NCBI GenBank assembly: GCA_038496675.1 | Contig: CM076669.1 | Span: 6,256,656-6,320,655 of the forward strand | Origin: Rachycentron canadum | Taxonomy: Eukaryota; Chordata; Actinopteri; Carangiformes; Rachycentridae | DNA: 64,000 bases | Reading direction: 5' to 3' | Part shown: positions 1-14,500 of the stretch, one piece after another | Layout of the letters: every line of letters starts with the position of its first letter | Numbering within the stretch: position 1 is the first letter of the stretch | The notes under the pieces: generated by a model | What the model saw: the letters and a program-made list of their open reading frames with translations, nothing else | The model's database searches: none | Told to the model about the DNA's origin: nothing | Program-made: the position numbers and the translations under genes

Positions 1-2599
1 TTACCTTCATTTTCAACATGACTTGTTATTTTATGATCAAGTTATGGGGTGGAAATAGATTTTAAATCTCTAATTTCTATGCTGCAAAAATAAAAAGTAA
101 AAAGTTTGTTCTACTCTGCAAAGCCACTGTTCAGAGCTTTTATGGCATCCCAGCCAAACTTCAATATCAGTCAGTCTACATCTATGATTCAAAGGCACAT
201 TTTACACAATCCCACTGATCCTCCAAAATGAAATCTCTCCCTTACACCAGCTGAGGATAAATACAAACCAAATACCCTCATGAGGGTGCTCAGATGATCG
301 CCAAGCCTTTTTCCAAGACTGACAGAAAAATAATTACAACGTTCCATGAATTTTTTTAGATGTCAGTATATTATTTATTTGACCACGCTGCTGTTCTTGG
401 TTCGTATCTATATGCAAATGCAACTTCCTTTTTATTGTCTCAGGCGTGGGAGAGCTAAGGTATAAGACACAACAACTGACTTACTACCAGGTTTGTTTAG
501 AGTACTGTGTCTGAACACAATTGCCAAGTTTTATTTTCAAGACATTAGGCAATTGTAAAAGAGGCGAGCATGGAGACCCTGGCAATAATCATTAAAACTG
601 ATAGACAGCAAGATTATTATCATGCTTCCTCACTCTGCAGGGTATATTATCTGTCATAAGTGGTACACACTCTGTCATGGTAATTACTATGACAGACAGG
701 ATGGCCTCTCATAGCTATGTGGCCGACACACAGTACGATTAATCAATCAAAGCTCCCGACTTGGGGGGGTTCATCCTTTAAGACAGGCATAATAATCCAT
801 CACTGCTCGCAACGTCCACATGCTGATCCATCAATATGCTGATCCGTCAACATTGCTTTGCTGAGGAAGAGAGTGAGTTTGAAAAAAGTAAATGAAATGG
901 CATAATGGAGTGATCTAAAAGCTGATTTCCACAATAATTATGATTGGCGTGGTAATGTAATGGAAGACTAAGCTGATGAGTGCTTCACTAGTGCTTCAAT
1001 TAGAGCAGGCGGGTATAGAAAACCTACTAACAAAAAAAATAGAAGACTCTATTAGTGGCTGTTAACAGATTGCTTTCCAGTTTGGGCACAGTTTAAAGGC
1101 TAAAACAAATCTACCTTAAAAAAAAAAAAAAAAACACTATGAAAACATTTGCAAAAATGGAAGCAAATTACAAAAAAACACTTAAGGCACTTTAGTTTTA
1201 CCCCAGAACTAATGGGTTGATGTTTACTGTGGCTATATCTACATTGCAAAAAAAAAAAACTATGAATACCAGAGAACAGGTCATCAACATTGTTGGTAGG
1301 ATGGGCTGGGTCATTAAGGTTAAGGTTAGGTTAGCTAATATGTATATGTTGTGTTTATTTATTTTATCAATGTATTTATTAAAATTGTTCATTGGCAGTG
1401 CACACAGTTCTTTTTATGTTTACATTCGACTGCAATTTAAGGAATAATTTCATTTTTTTTGGGAAATGTGCTTGTTGGCTTTCTCCCAGGACAGAGATGT
1501 GAAGACTGATACCACTCTCACATCTGCACATTACATATGAAGATTGAGCCAGGAAGCGTTTAGCTTTGCAGCCAAGAAATGGTTACAGCACGAAATTCCC
1601 CTTCTAACTGCAGGTTGATTTTTAAACATTTATGTTTGCGTGTGGATTAAACATACGAAACACAACATGTTAATTAGATAAATTCAGAGATGGGTTTTTA
1701 AATGTTAGGCAGAGTAAGGCAAGAAAATAAATTAATGCATTCCCAAAAATGTAGAACTTTTCTATTAACCCTCTGAGAACTGTCGATTTCAGCAGAAATA
1801 CTGACTTATAAAAACCTATAATGTGTATACACATTGATTTTTTTCCTATATCACCCAGCCATATTAACAGATCATCTAAAACCTGCAATACAGTAAAAAG
1901 TGGCCCCTATCTACAATGTTTGCTTCACATCTATTCCAGTACAAATGTACCCTCTTCTATTGCAAAAGCAGTGAACTCAAACCTCAAGTTCATATTCTCA
2001 CATATGATGCTTGCTGCTGTGTCTCGTGTTCTTTCAAGCATCTCATCTTTTTTTTAATGGCCTTCTGAGAGCTTTTACTTTGCCCTTTACACTGCATGTT
2101 CCATGGAAAAAAAATTATTGGTCTGACAGCTGAGAGTTTTCTGAAAATCTTCAGATACTCTACGATATATATATATATATATATAAATATAAAGAAATGA
2201 TAAGTAAAAGAGGCCCATTTGGGGCTCTCATTTACAGGCTTTATGATCTTGTCAATAGAAATCTGCTGTAGATGAGATTACGTCGGGTTTTTGTACTTTT
2301 GTCTATTAAAAGCCAGAACAACAGCATCCACTGCCTTCAACAGTAACATCTCTGCCGACCCACACAGGCAGGTATAAACAAAGGCGCACATGCGCATATT
2401 GACGCACACAGCACAACCCCACACACAGTATCAGGAGTAATCTGAGATATAAAGCCTCATCGATCAGAACTGCTCTCTCTTGAGGATTACATCATTGCCC
2501 AGCAAATAGCCAATCATAGCCCAGCTGAGACTGCCCGCTCTGTGACCCCCATCTCCTGTAAAACTAAAAGGCAATAAGAGGCAGTGTGCGCGCGCACAT

Positions 2600-2633
<34 letters not shown>

Positions 2634-3112
2634 ATTCCAGTCACATCAAGGAGTCATTGAAATCATTCTTCAGGGTATTGAGAGTCTTTGTATAAACCTG
2701 AACCACAGTAACACTGTCTTTCACATACAGATGTATATATTGTTTCAAACGCTAAAGAAGAATTTATGCTGCACAACTTTGTGAAAGTGGATTTATGAGT
2801 ATATAAACTGGAGTCAATAGATGGTCAGGAAGTATCTAATAGCTACAGAGTAATGCATTAAGCAATACAATAAAATAGTTATATGTTAAGAGGTCTTTTT
2901 ATAAAAAAAAAAAAAAAGCTGTATAGCACCTTTCGCAGTAAATAAATCACTACTCTAACTTCATTATTTATAATATATGTACTGGTTTTGCCATTTCATA
3001 TACTGTGAGAGCCTGATAAATGTAAGCCAAAATGATCCCATTGTTTTCTGTCAGTTCTCCTATGACTCCTATAAAATGAAGGCAAACACATTGTGGCATT
3101 GGGTAATCATAC
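1..3112. other. Last apaf1 intron (partial), no exon seen
   Basis: After the donor at 3112 I searched the minus strand for the terminal apaf1 exon (expected to begin with two tryptophans) and found no match, so it should lie beyond position 1. The stretch holds A/T-rich intronic sequence, a short (TA) run at about 2165-2185 and a CA microsatellite near 2.6 kb. Nothing else was supported. Confidence 0.6.
2584..2632. repeat. (CA)n microsatellite
   Basis: A GCGCGC start followed by about 15 CA dinucleotides, in the last visible apaf1 intron. Simple repeat, likely length-polymorphic. Confidence 0.95.
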
Positions 3113-5483
3113 CTTGATATAGCCGCCAGTTGAAACCAGAAGGGAGTTGTCCGGGGAGAAGTGCATGTCAGTCACCCAACCTCCGTGGAGTGAGTCCATA
3201 CCGTCTTTGCCATCCCGAGAACAAATCTTGAGCAAAGAGCCTTCCTTGACACTCCAGAGCTGAGATGGACAGCCAAACGTTATAAACCACCCATCAGGTA
3301 AATGCCATTAAACAATAAAGGCGCTGGCATTTAGAGATTTGTCTGCCTGAGACATCAACAGACAAATTAAGGTTTTGGTAAGATAAATAAATACATTTCT
3401 AGCTCGACTAACTTAGTTGATTTTCAACCATGTCTTGTGGCCTGTATCACTGGATGTATTTGGCTCTGTTGACACGTGACATGTCACATGACAACAACTG
3501 AACTGTCTCTGTGGCAACTAAATAAATGCCCTCAGTTTAAGAAATTATTGAGAAATGCTTCAGAAAGACACAGAGTATGTATACCCAAGAATGAACCTTC
3601 AAACTCAATAAAACTGAATTTGCACAGACATGCAGAGTGAGAATCTAGGAAAGAAATTACCCATAATGCACAACATATATAATGAAATGATGGTTTGTGA
3701 TTCTGACAACACTGGTGCAGCACATCATGTCTATTGCAGCTGTTATGCAACTGTTCACATGCCACGCTGCCTTGACAATGACACATCACACACATATAGC
3801 TATATTTAACACTTGGCATGCTTTTGTGCTGAATGACTCAGATTTGTTTCCATAGAAACAGGAGTGTGGTTTATGTAATTGGACGTGATGGATTGGGCCA
3901 TTTCTGGATAATGGAGCAGGTTCAGCTCAGAGGCCACCAAAGGGCATTAACCCTTTGTTGACTGATGCAGTGCCACCATGTGTCGCTGCAGGCTGAATGG
4001 TTTGGTATGGACTTTTCCTCATCTTCCTCTCTACCTCTTGCACACTCTAACGTGTCGTTTGTTTTGTGTGTGTATGTGTGTGTGTTTCTTTAGACAAACA
4101 GTGTCGATTCCAAAGCCTTGGGGAACTAATTTGGCAGCCTGAGGCCTCTCCTTCACCTCCCACTGTCAGACATCTCCTCTTCCTGCTCCCTTCAACCCAA
4201 CTTGTCACATAAACTGCACCTCCTTCAGCTCATGCAACCCCTCCTGAGAAGAGGCCCTGCCACCATCCTTTCATCTCGCCCCTCCTCTGCACTCCGCAGC
4301 AATCATGATGTATTAGTAAACATTTTATCTAAATGCGTGATAAGATGTAATTATTATCTCTTGGAATTAATGGGAATGTAATTGCATTTTTGTGTGTGTT
4401 GCACAACAAATTAAACACTTCTAAGGCATTGTCGCTACTTACTTACTCATACTAGTCGACATAATATCATTTGATGGGGTTGATGTAAGTATCTTGCAGT
4501 AGGAAGTTTTTAGCACTCTGTGTCTTTCCTCACTTCTCATCTATAGCCTCTATCTTTGTCTTTCAATTTACCTCCATCAGTCCATCTACTCTTCCCTTTG
4601 TGTCACATAATTTCCACAAATCCCTCTCCACTTCCATTTTGCTGAGGGTGTTTTCCAGCAGTAAAAGAAGCCTAACAAGAAATTCCTAGATCAACAACCA
4701 ATAATGAGAAATGAAAAGCTAAAGTCACAAACAACAATAATGAGAAATGAAAAGCTAAAGTCAATGGTTGACTTGCTTTGAACACACACCCGGATCTCTC
4801 CATTGTCGTCTCCAGTTGCGAGGCGTCGGCTGTCCCAGGAGAATCTGCAGCTTCGGACACAGTCCTGGTGGCCGCTCAGTGTGTGGACACACTGCCAGGA
4901 CTCACAGTGCCACAACTAAGAGCAGAAAATAAAGCATCAATAAGACTGGAAAACAGAAATCAGTATATCACTTGTGTATGATTTTTTTTTTTTTTTTAAA
5001 TGATAAAACTTACTGTAGATGAAATTTAACTATAAAAATCAACATAGCCTTGTTTACCTGGAAATAACAGGTAATAAGTTTTATTACCAGGTCACCACCT
5101 GTGCATGTGTGCTTTGAGGACAAATGAACGTGCCAAATGCAGAGCTAATGTTGTTACAGCACTGTGCAAGATTGATGCAACTGTTAATGAATGCTCCCTC
5201 ACTCTCTGCTGTCATCTTTCCTTCCTTTTTTTTTCCACTTTCCTTCCCTCTGTCTCACTTTATTATTTTCCTTACATTGCTTCCTTCCTTTCTTTCTTTT
5301 CCCACTCTAGTCTTTTCCCTCTGTGTTTCTTCTTTACCCTGGTTGCATCCTGTGCTGCACAGAAAATAACACAGCTCATAATTAGACACTTCATTTGGCA
5401 GCTGGCTAACTATGTGTGCACACAAAGTCCCATTCATCTGAAGGTCAGCAGGAAAAGAAAGAAAAAAGGGGTGACAGAGAGAG

Positions 5484-5537
<54 letters not shown>

Positions 5538-8500
5538 GAAAAGGAATGAGCAGAACAGAATACCCTCCTTTTTTATGTGGTGCAAAGACAAAGACACTCA
5601 TGGCCGAGCCTTCTGGTTTGACCCGTGGATAGATGGAGGCCGGGGACTTTGGTGTTTGTATGTATTTTGAGCTACCAAAGCCCCTACTCGGTCTGGAGAG
5701 CAAGGACTATGAGACTGGCTGCTAACCAGCCTCACAACACACACACAGACACAAACAGGCACACACACACACACCTCAATTATCATCTTTGCCAAATCCA
5801 TAAAACACACATTCTCTCTCACTACCATCCGCTGACAGAAACCAGGTTGGCTGGCGACCCAGTGGCTGTTCCCTACAGTAAGTGTTGACCAAATCCAAAT
5901 TCCCGTGTGAAACTTGGTGGCAGTGGCTCCAGATCAACCGGTTCAACAAATGCCTGAGAGAGCGGCTTTGCGTTGTTTTCTTATGCTGGAGGCTCGGAAA
6001 CACCATTTGTCATCCGTGATTGAATATTGGATGGAAAAGTATAAATCAAACGCTGAACCCACAATCACTTATGATCCAAGAAAATGAATGACAGTGAAAA
6101 GAAAGCAGTGTCAAAGAGCATGCTGTCTCAGTACAGTTCAGCTTGTGCTGTGCGGCGCAGTTCACGTGTCTGTAGATGATAGGTAGGAAAAGTAGTGATT
6201 TGAGAACTGCTTGTGGAAAACCGCATCCCCCCACCTCCTGAGTCATTCAAAGTCAGGCCAAAGTCAAGCGCAGTGGTGTTGGTAAACGGCAGCTTGGCAA
6301 AAAGTACATCCAGACAGGGAGGTGGGCCGGTTGCGAGTCAGCCTGAATGCCAGACTGTTGGTTCAGCAGGTCCATGGGCTGCCATTTAATCAGACTAAAT
6401 GTTCACTGAACATGGGTGTAGGAGGACGGGCTGACCTGCAGCTAACTCACCAGGCCTGGGGCCAGCAGCTGCACGCTAATTTCTAAGGTCCTGCACCTCC
6501 CTTATGGGTAAATTTTTAGCCTCAAATATCACCCGAGGCAATGCACCCATGTGTACGTGCTGTAAGTAATAAGTTAGTAAGGAGGTTAGAGGGAAGATGC
6601 CAATGTGTAATAGGTCAAGTTTGTACTGGCAGCTCAAACAGATATGTCTCATCCCATGAGTATGATTTTGAGTGTTTGTGTGTGTGAGCGTGTGCGAGTT
6701 GTACCTTAACAGTCTTGTCAGCAGAGGTAGTCGCGAAGAAGCATCCATCTGGTGAGACATGACAGGACAGAATGGCTCCCTGATGAGCCTCGATGTCCTG
6801 TAGCTTCTCTCCACTTTCTGTGTCCCACACCTTATGGTGAGCAGGGAAAAGAAGAGAGAGATTCTTCAGTGTTTGCTATCATGCCACTATTAACTTTGTT
6901 TTGAGCGGGTATGTGTCAGAGCTTCACCTTGACAGTACCATCAAAAGACCAGGACAGCAGTCTCGTGTCAGCCAGTGAGTTGGAGAGCAGAGAGAAACAT
7001 CTGACCTGCTCTTTGTGACCCTCAAGTACTTGACCCTCCCCAGACTGCCACCTCCACACCTACAGGGGGCAGCAGAGAGACAAAGAGCAATGAGAAATTT
7101 TAAAGGCACTAATGCTTTTCACTTTAGCCCAATCACAATATCCCTCACTACACAGAATTATAAACTTTGACATGAGCTCCTGATAAGTCCAGCCATCCAT
7201 TATATCCATTAGCATGCAGTAAGCATGCTGACCTTCTAGGGGGAATTTCCCATAATTTAGCATCCTAATGGGAGCCTAACACTGGCTTCACAGAAATTGA
7301 ACTGTCTGGGTATCATGTGAGCTTTTGTTTCTGTATTTTGAGTCTGTGCATCCATCCTCTTTCAGTAACTTGCATATTATGTGTGTGACAGGCCTGTGAA
7401 TACTTGGTGCTCAGAATTAGCCCTGGACATTCACTGTTCACTCAATATAAAGCGGATTACAATTATTTTATGTTTCAAGTTTGAGAAGCTGAAAAATCTC
7501 TCATTTTAGGATCAAAGGCTTTTTAAGATCAATGTTGGAGGGTGAGATATATAATTAAATTTGCTCCATCAGCAGAGACATTGAATGAGAATTCAGGTAT
7601 TTTTTAATCTGTGTTTTGTTCTCATAGTTTGACTTTGAATGTGGGTGATGAGACCTTTGGACATGCAGAGATGTAGAGATTTATGTAACACAAATTTCAG
7701 CCTGGGTTTCATTTATGTTTCTCAAATCTCTACGAAGGTGAGGTGGTGAGTTAGAATGAACATAATTATAAGAGTAAAACCCATGTTAAAAATACCAGAA
7801 TTTTACCAACTATAACTCATTTAATTATAACAGGGCATCACAGCAGCACACTATGATGATGTTTTTGTTTCATCGTAAACAAAAAAGAACAGAATTAAAG
7901 AAAGAAGAAACTTATTTCCAATTAGCCTTTTGTTTTGCACAAGAGCTTCTAGCCTTGTAGCATCAACTAATCATGTGACGGGGCAATGGATGCTGCATTG
8001 CAGTCTCACATATACAGGAATTAAATATTTAATATCTTCTGAGTAGGTGACAGTGCTAATGGTACAGTACATAACAGTATAGTAGTATTTTGCTTTTCCA
8101 TCCTTTTGGTGTCTTCAGTGTACTGATTTTATGCTAATACATTTGTGAAATTAAACTTTTGATCTGCTCATTTGCCCATAATCTGTTTTATGCAAGTGTG
8201 CAGGCAGGTAAATGAGAAGACAGGAGTTTAATTGAGCTGAAACAGTTCAGGAGAGACAGAATCATCCAGATCATCTTATTATGCCCTTGTGTGCAACACT
8301 GCACATTTTCTTCTTCTTCTGAATACAATCTGTCATGGGTCCAAAGGTTAGAATCCATCACTAGCTAACATCTGCATTAACATCTAAATACACACTTCCA
8401 CCTCCTAGCAAGCACATGTCAAACACCATGAATTTGAAAAGCTTCTTAATAAGCAGCGGACGGTCCGAGAAAAGTGATGGTGTAGGCAGCTGCAGCATGA

Positions 8501-11500
8501 ATACGGAACGAGGTGCTGCGCTGCCGGAGAGGGGAGGAAGTGCTGCAGTGGACAGGGCTGACGGCAAAAGAAAAAGATGAAGAAAGAGGAGGAGGAGATG
8601 AGAGGGGAGGAGAGGAAAGGGGGAAATGAGCAATAGAGCATGAGCGGTGGGGTTGACGGAGCGTAACGGCCTGAAATACACACACATACTTACACACAAA
8701 CACAGACAGTTGCACACGGTCAACACAAGAGCAGGAGGGAGATAAAGAGCTATCGAGAACAGCACAGCTGAAACCGAAGTGAAAGAAAAGGAAGAGGAGG
8801 AGAAGAAAGAGGAGGATGAAGACTGGAGAGGTGAAGAGGCAGAAACAGAAGCTTGTAGCGTGTAACAGGTAGGGAAAGGTGAAAACACCACAGAGACTTG
8901 AAACACTATGAGGATGAGTGATTTAGCAGAGCAGGCAGTTTTACTCAAGGTGAGGGATGGGGGAGAAGAATAATTGATGGCAGGGGAGAAAAATGGGAAG
9001 CAGGTTGGGGGAGGAGGTGGAAGAACATGCCATGAATTAGGCAACAGAAGATGGTGAGGATGAGGGAGTAAGTGATGAATGGGAGAAGCACAAACAAGAA
9101 AACCAAGCAGAAAGAAACAAAAGGAATGAACAAGAAGAAGTGTAGAGCTGCACACCCTAATGGTCGTGTCCTCGGAGGATGTGATAAGCATTTGGCCATT
9201 CTGGCTGAACTGGCAGTGCAGCACTGTCTTGGTATGTCCCAGCAGAGTGGCCAGAAGCTTCCCAGAGGGCATCTCCAACACCTGGAATGAGGAAACAAAG
9301 AAACATTACCCCTACAAATTAAAAGCAACTGTGTCTCTGATGTTCATAGAAGAGTAAAGCCAGTGCTTGGTCACAAAAAGAACTCCACTATGAGTCACAC
9401 AAGGTTCAACCCCGGTGTCGAGAACATCTATACAAGCCTCAAGTGATAGTTGAGTTGGCTAAGATAAAATCAGGGAGGAAACTGTCCAAGAAAGTTTCTG
9501 AAAAAATCCTGACAAAAAGTCACATTTTGAGGGGGCACTTGAAGAGGAGAGAGCCGAAGTGCTGCTGCTGGCTTGATAGTGATAAGCACATCAAAAAGAA
9601 AGTGGAGTTGGAGCGGGGAGCGTGAGCTTTGAGTACGACCATTCAGTCCGGTCAGGACCGCAGAGGGCTGTCGAGGGTCTGTCAGCCCTGCAAAACATTA
9701 CTGGAGAGTTAAAGAACAAAACAGCTTTGATACTCAAAGGATCCAGCTCGAAGAAGAAAAAAAAAGTCATCATGCATTCTTACTTGGGTTTGCTGCTTCT
9801 GCATAAAACTGTGGTTGTGAGAGAGAAATGGAAGATTTTGAGATACCCTCCAAAAGGATAATGCTACAGACGAGATGGAGTTCCAGGGAGGATTCTAGCA
9901 AAATGTGAAAGTTTTTAGCCAGTGGCACCAGAGAAAGCAAAGACTGTCTGCATGTTGGACTAGCACTTGGGTTCAGACTGAAAAAACTAGACAAGTATTC
10001 AATGGAAAATTTTGACAGACATTCATGTTCCCCAGAGGATGATTCCTAATGACTTTTCCTCTGGCGCCACTTTGTGGATTTTATGTAAATGTCAGATGGA
10101 TTTCTATTAACATTCATATCTTACTCAGGATAAATTGTAGTAGTTATCCCTTGACTTTTAATCTAGTGCCAACATTTTAATTTGTCCAATACTTTTGTTT
10201 ATAACCAAATACCTGTTCAACTAGTCTATTGTGTATTTAATGCTACTTAGCAAAAGTTTGCATGCTAATACAGTGAACTCAGATGGGAAATATAGTTACA
10301 GTATATTTGCTAATGATCAGCATGTTACCACTGTCATTTGCACGGCTGATGCTAGCATAAGCTAGTACCACTATCCCCAATTGGAGCCTTTATTGATGAT
10401 ATTCCTTGGAAGGAAACCAAATTAAGTGCAATTCACAGTCTAATATACTGTCTATGTGTATGTGGCTGGATTAAAATGAAAGTTTTTGTCCAGAGTTGAA
10501 AAACAGAAGTTTGTTTTATCACCAATATGAACTCATTCCACTTATCAAAGTCCAGTACAAATAAGGCTAATTAAAGCATTATGAGGTGATACGTGTAGAT
10601 TACAGATGCAATTATAAAGTCTACAATGGCAAAAACTCTGTTCTTCATTAACCTTCTGACAGATTTATCCCGTGATTAAAAAAAAAAACCCAGAGTACAG
10701 ATGAAATTCAAAACAGGGAAAAAACTAAACTAAATACAGTACGACACATTATCTTCAGTCCAGCAAAAGCACCTGTAGCTTTGAAAATGTAAAAGACAGG
10801 CCTGTGACACTTGGGATGTTACCAGGTGCTAAAATATTTACATTTCAGAGGACAGGGCTGAAATGTCTGAGCAGAATAAGCCTTGGGGCACAGCAACCAT
10901 GTTTGCCAAGCTCTAAGCACTGAGACGCAAGTTTTAAAGCCTGCGAGAGAACGCTTTGGCAAGCTTCACACATCTAGCTCAAGGACTTCTGGGATGGTGC
11001 AGTGAGGGAAATGCTCAAGGGTATTAGGTATTAAAATCAAAAATAAAAAATTATATAAAAGCAGGCTAATGTAAAGAAGAAAGATTAAACACCACTACCA
11101 GAAGCGTAAACATGCCATTGAAGCATTAGAGTACTTGTATAAAAGTTTAAGAAACATAGATAAAAGAGGTGAAGGTTGTCAGTGTTGAGCCTGACCTGAC
11201 TCATGCAGTAACTATACTGTACTACAGTATCTGCCTTTTCGGTTAACAGTTTTAAAACACCCCTGTTGCACAGCCAAAATAACTCACACACAAACTGCAC
11301 TAAATGGTATTTGAATACTCTGAAGCACAAATACATGCACAGAGTTATTACACTTTCTCTGCCCTACCTGCACGCTGCCTGTGCTTAGCCCTACGGCCAG
11401 AACCAACCCCCTGTGGGAGGTCAACAGTTGTTGGATCCTGAAGCCAATTGCCCTCAGTATCTGACAAGCTCTCAGCCATAGTGCCTGGCATAGAACACAC

Positions 11501-14500
11501 ACATATACACAAACACACTCAGAATTGCATACTTTCACAATCATAGAGAAACACACAGTGACTTCCTGTTCTTTCCGGCACATCTGTCAAAGTCATCACC
11601 ATTCACATCAGCAAACCAAAGCAGGTATTTCAGACAGACTGGCACTAGGAGATGGGAGTGAACCCTGCACTAAAACTGAAGAATTACTGGTAATTTTTCC
11701 TCCAATAAACTGTGTGTAAATAAGCCCAGATGAGGGTAGAGTAAATGAATGCCTTCCACTGCAGCAATCAGCAGCACCAGGAGCAGCTCCAGCTGGCACC
11801 AGGGCTCCCTCTGGTGTCATCTTGGTGTGTCTAAATCTCTTGTTGGATGTAACTGATAAAGTATAAAATACTGAATGAAATGTTTAGTGTGTAACAAGAC
11901 TCAAAAAGGATGTTAATAACTGTACAACTGATTTTGCAATCTAGAGCAATAAAATGCAACTAAACAATGTTGGTTTTATTTCAACAAAATGGTAAAAGAC
12001 AGCAGCAAAATGGCATGGATGAACAGGATTGCTGTTCCCTCTTGTTGTGACTAGGTTACAAATTCCCTTTCAATGGAGACCGGTGATTCTTTTATGAATC
12101 TATTATGTCCTCACCAACAGATAGAGATGCTGTATATGGTGATGATGTGATCTTATCTGATTGTCAGAAGGTAATTTTTACAAAGAAGCTTATGTAGGAA
12201 GCTGCTCAAACTCAGTTTGTTCAAGACCAGGTATCATGTGACATTTTTAGCTAGTAATGTAAAAAATGTATTACTAAAAGAAATATAAAAATATTTATTT
12301 CTATAAACCTTACTTTTTTATACTGCTAAAGTTGTCAAATGTTGTCTAAACAGATTTCCGCAACTGATGATCTACAGAAACAGACCCATAGCTGTTGCAC
12401 TAGTTTCCTGGTGGAGTGGAAAAGATGGCTGCAGCAGTTTGGTTCAGCTTCGTCCACTGGTGGCCAATTATGTGTGAGCAATGCTATATCTCATCTAACT
12501 CCTCAACACCACTGATGCAAATGTCTCGGCTTTAGATAAGAAACATCACTGATTTGTTTGCATCACATTTTGGCACAATAAAAGTGCAACTCAAATGAAA
12601 ATATCACGTTTTAAAGAATTCAGATCACTGTACTGTACACAATCTGTACTCCTTGAAATCATTGTGTGCAATAATATTTCCTTCTCAAATCTCTCCATCC
12701 ATGAGGGGACAGATGAAGGGCCAGAGATGAGCTGTAATTAAAATCATTAACCCTGTATTCATTAAGACTGCAGGACCTTTTAATTAATTAGAGCTGCTCT
12801 CTGCTGTAGGGGGCTGCTGTGACCACAGCACAGATATGTCAGGGGACTGTGACTGAGTAAGTGTTTTTGTTTTAATATAGGACAGGAACCTTAAGCGATG
12901 TCCTCCACTATCACCGCATGTGCATTACATGCAATAGACACATAGATTCACGAACACACACCTGCCACAAAGCAGAGCAGGGATATATTCTCTCCCTGCC
13001 AACAACAATTTATCATCAGGACAGAGAGTAGTGCAGCACAGAGAGCAGGAGAACAGACAGAACAAAGGGAGGAAGAAAGATAAACAAAAGAAGGAATTAA
13101 AGTAAGAGAAGTATGTTACGTGAAGTATAGAAATGGAGAAGAGGGGTGAAGAGAACATAAAGGGAAGGGTGTGAGCGGAGAGAGATGAAAGCTGACCTGA
13201 TGTACAGCTGACAGGACATAAATAAAAAAAGGGGGACAGTGTTAACGTCATGATCTCATGACTACACATCCTCTACAGCAATGTAGACCAGAGGTTTAAA
13301 AAGACATCAACGTAGACCTACTATCATGCACACACACACAAAGACACAACCTCACACACACACACACACATACACATACACACAACAAAGTGAGACTCTA
13401 CAGCCTTGATTTTATAATTGTGGCTTTTGGTTTAATTATGAATTTCATTTTATGGTAGTATTGAGGTGCACTGGTCGCAATAAGGATATATTGGGGCATT
13501 TATTTTCTGAAGGGAGCTATTTGGAAATTTGCAGCAAAGATGTGAAAATGCATGGTCAAAATAAAAGAGCTTCTGTTTCGTTATGATTAAGCAAAATATA
13601 ACGTGTTAATTTGTATCTTAAGTGTTGGCAGGGAAATTTATACCAAGCAAATTGTCACCTGGCTGTTTCATATCTAATGGACAGATATGAGAATGGTATC
13701 GTTCTTATCTAACTCTCCCAAGAAAGTGATCAGTGAAGTGACAAACCATTCCTTAAAGCACTTCCACCACAACAGACTGACTTGTATAATTTTCCCAGTT
13801 TTTAAAAAAAAAAAAAAAAAAAAGTGAGTTGTTTGACAATGGAATAAATTAGGGCTGTAACTAAAGATTATTTTCATTACTGATTAATCTCTGGGTTTTT
13901 TTCCCTAATTGTTGACTTAGTCTGCCTGTCATAATTTCCCAGAGACCCATGTGAAGTAGTTTTTCTAGCCAACAGTCCAAAATCCCAAAGACATTAAAGT
14001 CACAATTAGATTGAAATTTTTCCAGCACCAGACACATTTTTCCTTTTCCAGTCATCAAAATAGTTTATTTTCTATTGACTGATTGCTGGATTAATTGACT
14101 AATCCTTCCAGCACTGGAACAAAGTGTTTAAATAATGTGTTTACTGCCCTGTCACAGAGACACTGATAAACAGATTTAAACTGTTCGTCATCATGTGCTT
14201 TCTACCTGTACAGTGCCGTCCTCTTGGCCCAGAGCCACAGCAGAAGGCTGCCTACACATACAGGTACATCGGATCCTGGATGGCATCTCTTCTGACTGGA
14301 ACAGCACTGATCCTGTCCTGCAATCACGCACCTGACACACACAAACATGCACACGTTGTTTATATGACAACCAGATATGGGTATAGGACAGTCCTACTTT
14401 TCTACAGTTGATCTCACAAGTCAGCTCACCTGCAGTCTATTGCAGTTGTCTGCAGCTGATACAATGATTTCTTCATCACCGAAGATAACATCAGAGTCTC

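Noticed and set aside
5105..5703. Open frames on both strands with Arg-Glu and Leu-Ser runs
   Set aside because: They cross a (GA)n microsatellite inside an apaf1 intron and resemble no protein family.
8361..9281. 306-aa minus-strand open frame starting inside the apaf1 exon at 9281
   Set aside because: Only the first 126 nt are a WD40 exon. The rest reads through the donor at 9155 into a purine/pyrimidine-biased intron and is Ser/Leu/Phe-rich by composition.
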